Origin: Clostridia bacterium
Lineage (GTDB): Bacteria > Bacillota > Clostridia > Oscillospirales > CAG-382
NCBI GenBank assembly: GCA_017549365.1
Contig: JAFYUZ010000097.1
Location: forward strand, 1 to 45,050
Direction: 5' to 3'
Length of the DNA stretch: 45,050 nt
Below are positions 8,467 to 16,458 of the stretch, piece after piece. Numbering within the stretch: the stretch's first letter is position 1; each line of letters opens with the position of its first letter. The notes beneath the pieces are model-generated. The model had not been told where the DNA came from. It worked only from the letters and a program-made list of their open reading frames with translations, and ran no database searches. The translations under genes and the position numbers were made by a program.

Positions 8467-8821
8467 GGGGGCGTAAAGGTTTCGACGGGGAAGTTGATAT
8501 ACGATAAGCGAGCAGAGGTTGCGGAAGCTCTTTAAAACGCCGTACTTTAAAATTAAACGCTAACAATAATAAATTAGCTCTCGCTGCCTGACTTACGGCA
8601 GCCATCGTACCGTTGAGTACTGCGGCTTCGGATACGGTGTCATTCAGCAGTGAACGTGAGATAGCTCAAGCTTTGCGGCTTTCCATGAACTTATGAAGCT
8701 ACCGACATTTGCCGTTTGTTTGTTGATGGCACTTGCCGGGAAATTTAACAACAAACTGCGCTCGGAGAAAGTTGTATAAAGGCTTTTTCGGACAGGGGTT
8801 CGACTCCCCTCGCCTCCACCA
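8467..8821 (+). ncRNA. ssrA: Transfer-messenger RNA (tmRNA)
   Basis: Complete single-piece tmRNA of 355 bases that rescues stalled ribosomes together with SmpB. The 5' end GGGGGCG (8467-8473) forms the acceptor stem with CGCCTCC (8811-8817, one G-U pair), and CCA is encoded at 8819-8821. The conserved 5' block GTAAAGGTTTCGACGGGG and the T-arm with GGTTCGACTCC are present. The tag frame runs from GCT at 8559 to TGA at 8589-8591 and encodes ANNNKLALAA, ending in the usual protease signal LAA-type tail. Several pseudoknot-capable stems lie between 8592 and 8780. It has its own promoter and terminator. Its 3' end is duplicated at 11734. Confidence 0.97.
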
Positions 8822-8825
8822 CACA
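8810..8825 (+). repeat. Left copy of 16-bp direct repeat (att-like) in ssrA
   Basis: TCGCCTCCACCACACA is found here, covering the tmRNA acceptor 3' strand and CCA end, and again exactly at 11734-11749. The 3' end of ssrA is a well-known integration site, and such repeats are left when an integrase recombines there. Confidence 0.7.
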
Positions 8826-8863
8826 TTAACACGAAAATGGATATATAACAATCGCCCCCACCA

Positions 8864-8915
8864 CGGAAAAGTTTGCACAAGTCCGTTTTTAACGGACTTG
8901 TGCATTTCCGGGTGA
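8864..8915 (+). terminator. Terminator of ssrA
   Basis: A perfect 14-bp stem, TGCACAAGTCCGTT (8874-8887) with AACGGACTTGTGCA (8891-8904), loop TTT. An outer helix CGGAAA (8864-8869) with TTTCCG (8905-8910) can extend it. The tail here is not a clean T-run, but T6 occurs at about 8923. It may also stop transcripts from the converging GH3 gene. Confidence 0.7.
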
Positions 8916-8953
8916 GGGTGTGTTTTTTATTAATGAGTGAAAAACGTCAAATA

Positions 8954-10519
8954 TCAGAAATTGAGTTTTACCGGAGATTTACCCAAAAATTCCCTTTCGC
9001 CGACAAGGCATTCAGCCACTGCTTTTGCAATAGTCGTGTTTGCTCCGGATGTGTTGGTGTTTATAAAAGTTTTTGCCTCGGGGAAATAGTCGTCAGCAAA
9101 ATATGGATCTTTAAAATTCACAAAAATGGTTTTGTCTCTGTCAAGCAAGTGCACCGACCATGTGGTAGAAAAACAAATTTTGCAATAATCAACAGACATA
9201 AGAGGGATATTGTAGCACACTATCACAACGTCAAATTTATTTTGTATTGCATCCACCTGATCCTGCCAGCAGCTATAGAGACCTTCCATAAATTCGGTTT
9301 CAAATCCGCGGCTTTTAAGTTCTTCGTCAAGGTTTTTTATTCCATTCATTTCGTTTTCGTCTCTGCCGACACCTATAATCAGAGCCTTTTTGTGAGTGTT
9401 GGGATTCAAAGGAATAAGCCCTGCTTTGTTTCGTATGAGAGCTATGGACGAGTCTACAACTTCTTTGTAATTTTTTTCTGGAAAGCTTTTTTCGACAGGT
9501 GCGTATTCTCTTTCTTTTCCTTTGTAATTGAGGAAATTGCGCACTCGCTCGATGCGTGACAATGCATCCTCAAGCCTTGACATCGGAATATTTCCTTTTT
9601 CAATTTCTTCAACGATTCTGTCTGCCGTTTCCATAGGCGGCCAAAGAAGAAAATCTGCTCCGCTCTTAAATGCCTGCACCGAATCTTCGATTTGATTTCC
9701 GCAAGCCATTCCTCCCATTATGAGAGCATCCGAAACAACAGCTCCCTTAAAGCCAAGGTGTTCTTTAAGAAGCTTTATTGTGATATCGGAAGAAAAAGTT
9801 GCAATCGGAAAATGACCGTCATCACCCTTGTTGCTCCATGCTTCAAAGGTCAGGTGAGATGTCATGACACACATACATCCCGCCTCAAAGCACGCTCTGT
9901 AGGATTTTCCGTAGGTTGCTTCCCATTCTTCAACAGACTGCGTGTTTTTACCGGGAGCATAGTGGAAATTGACGTGATAAAGTCCGATTCCCGGAAAATG
10001 CTTTACGGTTGCGGCAACACCCTGATCCTGTATTCCGCGTACATAAGCACTGTACATAGCCGCGTTCAGCTCGGCATCATCTGTAGCCGTTGTTGATATG
10101 CTGGAATTTGTGCGCGAAAGCGACATATCTGTACAAGGTCCCAAAACCCAGTCAACATGGTTGTAGTTCATCTGCATACCAATTGTTTTTCCGGCATTAT
10201 AGGCAAATTCCATATTTCGCGTTGCGGCTACAGCGGTTGCCGATACCGGATTGCATCCGTCATCAATCGTACATCCGTCTGCACATACGATAAGGGGATT
10301 TTTTGAAGCATTCCGACAGTTTTTTACAAAATCTTTCGGAGCGATAGCGCCGGATTCCATCTCCCGGGCAAGATCATGTACCGCGTGTTTGGCAAAATAA
10401 ACACCTCCGCAGGGATGTTTTTCAAAAAACTTTTCAAAGGTGCCTTCTTTTGAAATGTGGTATGGATAAGTTATGAATGTCTGATATACCTTTTCCTTAA
10501 GAGTCATATTTTCAAACAT
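8954..10519 (-). CDS. GH3-family glycosidase, NagZ-like
   Basis: 521 residues. Glycoside hydrolase family 3 TIM-barrel domain followed by a flavodoxin-like C-terminal part. KHFPG at 173-177 matches the NagZ/beta-N-acetylhexosaminidase motif, and VVSDAL holds the expected nucleophile Asp264. In the loop after KHFPG the usual G-H-G and D-S-H read GIG and NFH, so the His of the acid-base loop may be kept but the dipeptide differs. Substrate is therefore uncertain: N-acetylhexosaminide is likelier than glucoside. No signal peptide, so cytoplasmic. ATG at 10519 has AGGAGG 8 bases upstream and a consensus promoter. It sits between the two att-like repeats, facing ssrA. Confidence 0.88.
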   Translation of the reverse strand: MFENMTLKEKVYQTFITYPYHISKEGTFEKFFEKHPCGGVYFAKHAVHDLAREMESGAIAPKDFVKNCRNASKNPLIVCADGCTIDDGCNPVSATAVAATRNMEFAYNAGKTIGMQMNYNHVDWVLGPCTDMSLSRTNSSISTTATDDAELNAAMYSAYVRGIQDQGVAATVKHFPGIGLYHVNFHYAPGKNTQSVEEWEATYGKSYRACFEAGCMCVMTSHLTFEAWSNKGDDGHFPIATFSSDITIKLLKEHLGFKGAVVSDALIMGGMACGNQIEDSVQAFKSGADFLLWPPMETADRIVEEIEKGNIPMSRLEDALSRIERVRNFLNYKGKEREYAPVEKSFPEKNYKEVVDSSIALIRNKAGLIPLNPNTHKKALIIGVGRDENEMNGIKNLDEELKSRGFETEFMEGLYSCWQDQVDAIQNKFDVVIVCYNIPLMSVDYCKICFSTTWSVHLLDRDKTIFVNFKDPYFADDYFPEAKTFINTNTSGANTTIAKAVAECLVGEREFLGKSPVKLNF

Positions 10520-10567
10520 TTTGTCGACCTCCTGATGTATAATTAAGAAGTTTTTTATTCGAGCCTT

Positions 10568-10599
10568 ATTGTAACATAGAGAGACTTTGTTGTCAACAA
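10568..10599 (-). promoter_or_regulatory. Promoter of GH3 gene with palindrome over -35
   Basis: Minus strand TTGACA (10591-10596) and TACAAT (10568-10573), spacer 17. The -35 lies inside the perfect palindrome TTGTTGTCAACAA at 10587-10599, a plausible repressor site. Confidence 0.65.
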
Positions 10600-10660
10600 T
10601 TTAAAGAAGAAAATTTACTGTGACAAGTGCCTTCTGTTATTCGCCGTTTTTATCTTTTCG

Positions 10661-10948
10661 TCATATGGGCGGGGTGGTTCGGTGTATCCGTCGGAATTCC
10701 GTGGGTGATATCCCTTCGGAAAGGCGGAACGCACTGCTGAAATGAGAAAAATTCATAAAACCGTTGTCCATTGCGATGAGGGAGATAGCTTTGTCTGTTT
10801 CAAGCAAGGCGGATTTTGCAAGAAGTATCCTTTGCTTTGTGATATACTGCATGACGGTGATTCCGAGTTCCTGACGGAACAAATGACAGAGATGAAATTT
10901 GCTGACGTGGCATTTATCAGCGATCTGATCAAGAGTCAGTTGGGTGCC
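10661..10948 (-). pseudogene. AraC-family regulator, C-terminal stump
   Basis: Reading leftwards from about 10948 the frame gives QLTLDQIADKCHVSKFH, the first helix-turn-helix of an AraC domain, then FRQELGITVMQYI and the second one with GFMNFSHFSSAF, ending with ISPTEFRR and a TGA stop at 10661-10663. Thus almost the complete DNA-binding domain survives while the N-terminal sensing domain and start are gone: the frame upstream becomes unrelated and hits a stop at 10979. The stump lies upstream of the GH3 gene in the same direction, so it may once have been its regulator. No start codon with a ribosome binding site is visible. Confidence 0.75.
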
Positions 10949-11593
10949 CAGTTTGCTGTTTGCCTGCCTGATAAGGATTTAATTTTTGTGATCACATCGG
11001 ATAATCAAGGATTTGACGGTGCCAAAGCACTTATTATGTCAGCTTTTTATGAGATTATTGTTGATAACTCACACGACGAACCTTTACCCGAAGATAATGA
11101 GGCATATGAAGAACTTAAAAAAATTGAAAATAGTCTGGAACTTGATTTTTTAAAAGGGAATATTGCTTCGGCTTTTGCCAAAGAAATAAATGGCAAAAAA
11201 TTTATTTGCAATAATAACCCAACAGGTATCAAAGATTTTTCTTTGCTTTTTTCAAAAAAAGAGGGAGAATTCAGATATACCAATGCGCAAGGTGAAAAGA
11301 CCATCAAATTTGGCTTTGATAAAAATATTTTCGGGAAGTTTCCTCAATTTGGATATTCCAATGAAGTGGCTTGCCGCCCTACAACTGATGGTTTTTTGTA
11401 TGATTGTGCAGCATCTGCCGCTTGGCGGGAAGAAAAAAAGCTACTTTTAAAAATTCAAATAATTGATAAATACTTTGCAAACTTGTTGGTCATTTTTTCA
11501 TTCAAGGATGACTATGCTACGATTACTATGCACAAAGTGGCACATGGTTTTATGGAAGAATATCAAGGCGAATGGGTTGCAAAATTATTGTAA
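10943..11593 (+). pseudogene. Serine hydrolase (beta-lactamase family), C-terminal stump
   Basis: From about 10943 the plus frame reads GAQFAVCLPDKDLIFVITSD, the pattern found near the end of the catalytic domain in beta-lactamase-related serine hydrolases, followed by about 190 residues of C-terminal domain. The SxxK and YxN active-site motifs, which lie earlier, are absent. An open frame does extend back to ATG at 10742, but those 67 codons are the antisense of the AraC stump and are not native. The segment is more A/T-rich than its neighbours. A protein may be made but should be inactive as a hydrolase. Confidence 0.65.
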
Positions 11594-11733
11594 GCAGAAA
11601 ACTACAACTTTTGGACTTAACACACCTCCTCATTCCCACGCCACGATATGACTATTAAAGCCAGATCCGGTGCGGAGTCGGTTTTATCAAGCCCCACCAT
11701 TTAACTCATTTCGTGATAATAAGAAGGTACCGG

Positions 11734-11749
11734 TCGCCTCCACCACACA
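11734..11749 (+). repeat. Right copy of 16-bp direct repeat (att-like)
   Basis: Exact copy of TCGCCTCCACCACACA from the tmRNA 3' end. The bases before it do not resemble tmRNA, so only the acceptor end is duplicated. Confidence 0.7.
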
Positions 11750-11779
11750 ATTTCACAATTTTTATAAAATTACAAATCA

Positions 11780-11822
11780 CCCCACAACGAAAAGTTTGGT
11801 TTCGTTGTGGGGCTTTTGTTTG
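11780..11822 (+). terminator. Strong hairpin, ancestral ssrA terminator
   Basis: CCCCACAACGAAA (11780-11792) pairs perfectly with TTTCGTTGTGGGG (11800-11812), followed by CTTTTGTTTG. It stands at the same distance from the 16-bp repeat as the ssrA terminator does, and its first arm resembles that region, so it may be the original ssrA terminator displaced by insertion. Confidence 0.75.
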
Positions 11823-11911
11823 TTGGGGATAGTGTATGTTGATGGTTGTATTTTACGAAAAAATGCAATTTTGAGTAGATGGAGTTGAAAACGCATGGAT
11901 GCGGCGATGCT

Positions 11912-13177
11912 TTATTTTTGGACAGTTGTAGTATTACTTGTGATGGTATTTTTTAGTCCGTTTTCCCTGGATACTTTGATAGCGGGGCAATCCGGGTTTT
12001 TATTTATAATGTTTGATATTACAGAATCGGTGAGAAAACCTTCAACGCAAACAGCGCCTTTGCTGTTGCACACAATATTTGAAACTGTGATGTTTGCAAG
12101 GCTGTCGGGGTAATTTTCTCCATAATCTCCCATGTCGCCGAGCAATAGGGTACCTGCGCTTGCATTACAAGTGGGAGCTGTGTCGATTACACCGTCGATT
12201 ACTATATTGTAAATTTTTGAAAAAGCAGGGAGAAGTCTTATGGTGTAACAGAGATAAGAGTGTGCTATAACATTGCGTATTATAATATCGTGAATATCCC
12301 GCTCTCTTATATTCCAATCGTTGTGCATGACGTGAGTGCTTCTAAAAGAGCCACCCGGACGAAAATTCGGGGAGGCAATCGCTGTAAGTGCGATTACATC
12401 ATCACCGGTATGTCCTGTTATGTCTGAAATTATGATATGATGACAGCCGTTTCTTAAATCGATTCCATCCTGGTTTTCCATATTCATAAGCATTCCGTCA
12501 ATTTCTTTGTACATGGTTGCGTCAAAATCTATTTTTTCGATTCTACCATTGTCGCATGCCTCAAGCGAGATTCCCCATCCGTGTGATCTGATGATGCGAA
12601 CCCCTGAAATTGAAAAATCACTGACGTTTGCGAAAAGAATTCCGATCCCGCGCCAATCACCGTATTGTGATTCTTCCGGATTTTGAGAGTCTGTGCCGTA
12701 CGAATGATTGTGTATATCCCAAAAATCGATGTTTCCTGAATCAAGGTGCTCTTTTTTCACCCAATCTGCCCTTATTGCACGAATATCTTCCGGACGGTGA
12801 GGACAGGGGCAATGAAGAAGTTTTGATGAGTCACCGGTTGCTCTTGGACGGTCGGCACCCTCAAGAATACAAAGACCTTCGGCTTTTATATGGATGTTTT
12901 TTATTCTTTCCGGAATGTTTATTCCAATGCCGCAGTTTGCTGATCTGAAAAAGTTATCTCTGCATCTGTCCGAAAGCTTCAGCTTGCAATTACGAAGAAT
13001 AACAGTTGTGTTTTCGGGCATCAGAATTGCTTCATCAAGAAGCCAGAACGTTCTTTCCGGTTCAATATCTGATAATCTTTCATCGATAACCACAATTCCA
13101 TCACCTGTTCTGTGACGGATAGCGTTATTAATGATTTCGCTGTCGTTTTTACCCTTGAAATCGTTTGCAAAAATCAT
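11912..13177 (-). CDS. GH28-like right-handed beta-helix protein
   Basis: 421 residues. Repeated short strand motifs ending in I/V-x-N/D/G and the sequence NQDGIDLRNGCHHIIISD followed by GDDVIALT match the NTDG and GDD motifs of the polygalacturonase family (GH28 and relatives). The third and fourth motifs of active polygalacturonases (GHG and RIK) are not clearly seen after GDD, so the activity is uncertain; it could act on another uronide or be a lyase-like relative. No signal peptide, so the protein should be cytoplasmic. ATG at 13177 has AGGAG about 12 bases upstream, rather far. Same direction as the two beta-helix genes before it, with a 115-base gap. Confidence 0.72.
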   Translation of the reverse strand: MIFANDFKGKNDSEIINNAIRHRTGDGIVVIDERLSDIEPERTFWLLDEAILMPENTTVILRNCKLKLSDRCRDNFFRSANCGIGINIPERIKNIHIKAEGLCILEGADRPRATGDSSKLLHCPCPHRPEDIRAIRADWVKKEHLDSGNIDFWDIHNHSYGTDSQNPEESQYGDWRGIGILFANVSDFSISGVRIIRSHGWGISLEACDNGRIEKIDFDATMYKEIDGMLMNMENQDGIDLRNGCHHIIISDITGHTGDDVIALTAIASPNFRPGGSFRSTHVMHNDWNIRERDIHDIIIRNVIAHSYLCYTIRLLPAFSKIYNIVIDGVIDTAPTCNASAGTLLLGDMGDYGENYPDSLANITVSNIVCNSKGAVCVEGFLTDSVISNIINKNPDCPAIKVSRENGLKNTITSNTTTVQK

Positions 13178-13292
13178 ATTAGATATAATCTCCTTTACAA
13201 TATTTTCGATTAATTATAAACCATAACACAATGGCTTCATTTTAATTCCTGTCTTCATGTTATATTAAAACACATCACCGCAGTTTTATTTA

Positions 13293-14798
13293 TTAATCTA
13301 TATAATATACTTTTGAATTTTTGTCGCCAAAAACATTTGCAATAACATTGTCTGCATTCATATCAAATGTTATATTTTCAGGTTCTTTTATTTTGTTTTC
13401 GCCATACTGACCTATTTTGCCATTTAAATGCTGAATGTATGTATTACCGTCCATATAAGCAAGACTTGTCTTTTCAAGCGCCACAAGGTGAAGTAATCTA
13501 TATGCACATCTGTCAAAAATGTTATCCGTTATACTGTAGTTTTTCGCTGTATTTACATAACTCCAACCTTTTATTGCAGCGGGGGTGTGCTTGTTGTGGC
13601 GCTGCTGACCCCAGCCATAGCCTGAATTTCGGATAAAGTTCGCCTTTATAATCACGTTATCCATACAACTTTCATTCTCGCCGTCTATCTGATTCAAAAA
13701 ATATTCTATACCATAAACGCAGTTTTCTATAAGATTGTTTTCGTATTTGATATCAGACATAGATAGTTTAGTGCTTGTGGTAACCTGGTGTGTTATGCCC
13801 GCATCGTAAACCTCGTAGATATAGTTGTTGGATACTGTGTAATTTTTGCATCCGCCATACACTTCTATTGCGTTACCGAAACGGGTAACTGTGCCTCTGC
13901 CGCCCTCGGGATAGTTTGGGTCAAGTCCAAAATAGTGCTGAATGGTACCGCCGATCCAGCCGAATTCGCAGTTGGTAACAGTTAAATCCTCCACATATAT
14001 ACCTGCCGCTACTCCGTGCATACCAACATATTTTATACAAAGATTATCTATTTTAACACCCTTGTTCTGCCCAACATAAAACATATGGCTTCTTGCTACA
14101 TTTTCAATAGAATTAAAAACATCTCCCGGGTTACCGTTATCACATCTTAAATAAATATAACCAAGCGCTCCGTTTACATCGGGCACGGGAAAATCCTCTC
14201 CGCTTACGGGGTGGCGGTGAGAAGTGGTGAGTTTTTCGTCAAACTCCCAATACATATCAAGGTCGTTTTTCATTTCAATGTGCATAATAAAGCTTTTTTG
14301 AGGGTTTTCCCTTACAACAAACTTGCCTTCGATGTATGAGGGTATCAGTTTGTTTGCACATTTTTCGCCATTATTGAAAACAAGAGTTCCGGGGTCCGGT
14401 TGTTTGTCTGCATACTTCCATATATTTGCACGAGAATCAACAAGTGACCATTTTGTATCATCTGCAAGGTCGATATTTCCGGCAAAAAGCTTGGGTTTAT
14501 CACCACAGCCGAAAGCGGCGTAAGTAACACCGGGTTTTGTTTTTATGCATCCGCGGAACAAATCGCCTCTTTCAAAAAGCACTCCGTCACCATATTTTAA
14601 ATCAGCCCAGGATACTTTTTCAAGTGTTTTCCACGCGCTTTTCGGGGTAAGTCCGTCGTTTTGATCGTTTCCGCCGTTGCTTACGTAATATGTTGTACCG
14701 TCTATTTTAACATGGTCTGCACTTTCAAGAATTTGCTTTTTTCTTTTTTCAAAAGAAAGGTTAAATTCATTTATAATATCTTTTGTTGCTTTTATCAT
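13293..14798 (-). CDS. Beta-helix protein, paralogue A
   Basis: 501 residues. A helical N-terminal 30 residues is followed by YYVSNGGNDQNDGLTPKSAW, the typical entry to right-handed parallel beta-helix (DUF1565-like) domains, then coils with N-N-x-I and N-x-F-x-x steps. It is clearly homologous along its whole length to the next gene (14885): LFERG, VTYAAFG-GDKPKL, FGNAIEVYG, YDAGITHQ, IKGW and DNIFDR recur in order. No signal peptide; function unknown, perhaps a polysaccharide lyase or epimerase acting on imported sugar chains. ATG at 14798 is preferred over 14807 because AGGG is 10 bases from it while the other start abuts it. Confidence 0.75.
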   Translation of the reverse strand: MIKATKDIINEFNLSFEKRKKQILESADHVKIDGTTYYVSNGGNDQNDGLTPKSAWKTLEKVSWADLKYGDGVLFERGDLFRGCIKTKPGVTYAAFGCGDKPKLFAGNIDLADDTKWSLVDSRANIWKYADKQPDPGTLVFNNGEKCANKLIPSYIEGKFVVRENPQKSFIMHIEMKNDLDMYWEFDEKLTTSHRHPVSGEDFPVPDVNGALGYIYLRCDNGNPGDVFNSIENVARSHMFYVGQNKGVKIDNLCIKYVGMHGVAAGIYVEDLTVTNCEFGWIGGTIQHYFGLDPNYPEGGRGTVTRFGNAIEVYGGCKNYTVSNNYIYEVYDAGITHQVTTSTKLSMSDIKYENNLIENCVYGIEYFLNQIDGENESCMDNVIIKANFIRNSGYGWGQQRHNKHTPAAIKGWSYVNTAKNYSITDNIFDRCAYRLLHLVALEKTSLAYMDGNTYIQHLNGKIGQYGENKIKEPENITFDMNADNVIANVFGDKNSKVYYID

Positions 14799-14884
14799 TG
14801 CATACATTCCCTTGCTGAATTTACAAAGTTATTTTAACGTTGTTTTTTCAAGATCGCTGATGATATTTGTAAAACAAAAAGGAA

Positions 14885-16315
14885 TTACTTTTTGATTGCG
14901 TAAACAACGGCGTTCTTTTCTTTTACCTTTTCGGCAAGGTCTTTTTCGAGATTTTCGTCAAAGAACAGACAAGATCCGCCGTACTGATCGCCGCCGTCTC
15001 TTCGTCTGCCCTGCGGATCATTAACTCCGCAATATCCCCAGGGAGCGCCATCATACTGGATATAGGTGTTGCCTTCCATCACGGGCATATATTTTTCATC
15101 GCTCATGCCGCAATCGATGAGATACGAGCTTGATCTGTCAAAAATGTTGCCGCTGAAATACATATTATCCGCAGGGCTTTCAATAGGCCAACCTTTGATG
15201 TGGGCACCTGTTTTTCCGCCGCCTGCACGGACGTTTCCCCAACCTTCGCCTGCGTGGCGAAGAATGTTGTCGCGTATGTAAATTTCGCTCATGCGGTTGT
15301 CATCTGCATAGTCGCCTCGCGCAACATATTCAATGTTCCAATAGCAGTACTCGATAAGATTGCGCTCATATCGGCAGTCGTGCATATAAGCAGGCACTGT
15401 TGTTGACCAGTACTGATGGGTAATGCCTGTGTCGTATATGTCGTGGATATAGTTGTCTGTAACGTAAAAGCCGTCGCAGCTTCCGTAGAGTTCAACTGCG
15501 TTTCCGTAAAGAGTGGTGTCAGAAAGGAACGAGCCGCCACACCAGGCTATCTCGCAATTACGGACAGTTACCTTTACGGCATATCCGCCGCCCATGGCGT
15601 GCGAGCCCGAATACATTGCACAAATATTGTCAATGGTGCATCCGCTTGCCAGCTGGATGCAATGTCCTTTGCAAACGACCTCGGCTGTCTTGTAAACTTC
15701 ACCGGGATTTCCCTTGTCGCAGTAAAGATAAACCTTGTTGTCGGTTTTGTCGTGATGGAACTGGAGATTTTCTTTAAGGTCCGAAAGACCGTTGTAAGGA
15801 CCGACACCGTCGGGACGTGTCCATTCTTTTCTGCCGTCGGGCAGCTCTTTTTCAATGGCAGAAAAACGCTTTCTTGAATAGTATTTTCCGTCAAAAAGAA
15901 TGTTTCCGACATCGTCGGGTATCTCTCTTGTCATAACCCACACATTGGGTACATCTGTCTTTTCCCAGCTTTCTTTTCCTTCGGCGGTGCCGCCTTTTCC
16001 GAGAAGCTTAGGCTTTTCGCCCTCGCCGTAGGCAGAATATGTTACACAGGTGCGTGCCCACAAAAGACCTCTCCAAACGCCGCCTCTTTCAAAAAGCACG
16101 ACCTGACCGGGCTTTATGTCCATGGCGTTCAGTTTGCCAAGCGTTGCAATGGCGGTTTCGGGGGTTTCGCCGTTGTTGTTGTCGTCGCCGTTGTTCGAAA
16201 CATATATTTTTTGGGCAGTTCGAGGATATTCCGATTTTGCGTTTAGTATTCTGTTCTTGCGTTCTTCGGCTTTTGCGTCTATCTGACCAAGTGTTTTTTC
16301 ATCTGCGTAATTCAT
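14885..16315 (-). CDS. Beta-helix protein, paralogue B
   Basis: 476 residues, same fold and order of motifs as the gene downstream (13293): YVSNNGDDNNNGETPETA, VVLFERGGVWRG, VTYSAYGEGEKPKLLG, YGNAVELYG, YDTGITHQ, IKGWP and GNIFDRSSS. The two genes look like a tandem duplication that has diverged widely. No signal peptide or membrane segment. Start ATG at 16315 has AGGAG 7 bases upstream. Function unknown. The gene lies between a sugar isomerase and paralogue A, all in one direction, which suggests a shared carbohydrate substrate. Confidence 0.78.
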   Translation of the reverse strand: MNYADEKTLGQIDAKAEERKNRILNAKSEYPRTAQKIYVSNNGDDNNNGETPETAIATLGKLNAMDIKPGQVVLFERGGVWRGLLWARTCVTYSAYGEGEKPKLLGKGGTAEGKESWEKTDVPNVWVMTREIPDDVGNILFDGKYYSRKRFSAIEKELPDGRKEWTRPDGVGPYNGLSDLKENLQFHHDKTDNKVYLYCDKGNPGEVYKTAEVVCKGHCIQLASGCTIDNICAMYSGSHAMGGGYAVKVTVRNCEIAWCGGSFLSDTTLYGNAVELYGSCDGFYVTDNYIHDIYDTGITHQYWSTTVPAYMHDCRYERNLIEYCYWNIEYVARGDYADDNRMSEIYIRDNILRHAGEGWGNVRAGGGKTGAHIKGWPIESPADNMYFSGNIFDRSSSYLIDCGMSDEKYMPVMEGNTYIQYDGAPWGYCGVNDPQGRRRDGGDQYGGSCLFFDENLEKDLAEKVKEKNAVVYAIKK

Positions 16316-16458
16316 AAGTAAGCTCCTTTCATTAAAAAGCCTTTGTTTTTAACATTACCTTAATACTATCACAAAAAGTGAAAAAAATAAACGATTTTTC
16401 AATAAATGGACGAAAAAAGTTTTTTGCACATTTACGCGGTGTTTTGTTGTTGATACTT

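Larger units (their letters stand above)
8810..11749. mobile_element. Probable remnant of an ssrA-integrated element
   Basis: The segment is bounded by the exact 16-bp repeat at 8810-8825 and 11734-11749. Similarity continues beyond the repeat: 8851-8875 and 11776-11798 share ATC, a C-run, CAC/AAC, then GAAAAGTTTG at matching distance, each inside a hairpin. No integrase, recombinase or replication gene is left inside. Contents are a GH3 gene with its own promoter and two truncated genes. I infer an old integration followed by deletions; a duplication of the ssrA 3' region without integrase is the alternative. Confidence 0.5.
11594..11911. other. Intergenic stretch holding the right att-like repeat
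   Basis: No gene is seen. It contains the second copy of the ssrA-end repeat (11734-11749) and a strong hairpin (11780-11812). The 140 bases before the repeat show no recognisable coding remnant; the 90 bases after the hairpin hold nothing I can identify. Confidence 0.5.

Noticed and set aside
8603..8915. Short open frames across ssrA
   Set aside because: They overlap the tmRNA and its terminator and have no start signals.
10742..10942. N-terminal part of a real 283-residue protein
   Set aside because: The codons are the complement of a well-matching AraC helix-turn-helix domain, so the frame is chimeric and not native.
11734..11749. tRNA gene or second tmRNA
   Set aside because: Only the 16 bases of the acceptor end are present; no T-arm or other arm can be drawn upstream.
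16316..16458. Promoter for beta-helix paralogue B
   Set aside because: A/T-rich with a possible -10 (TAGTAT) but no acceptable -35 at 16-18 bases, so I do not list it.
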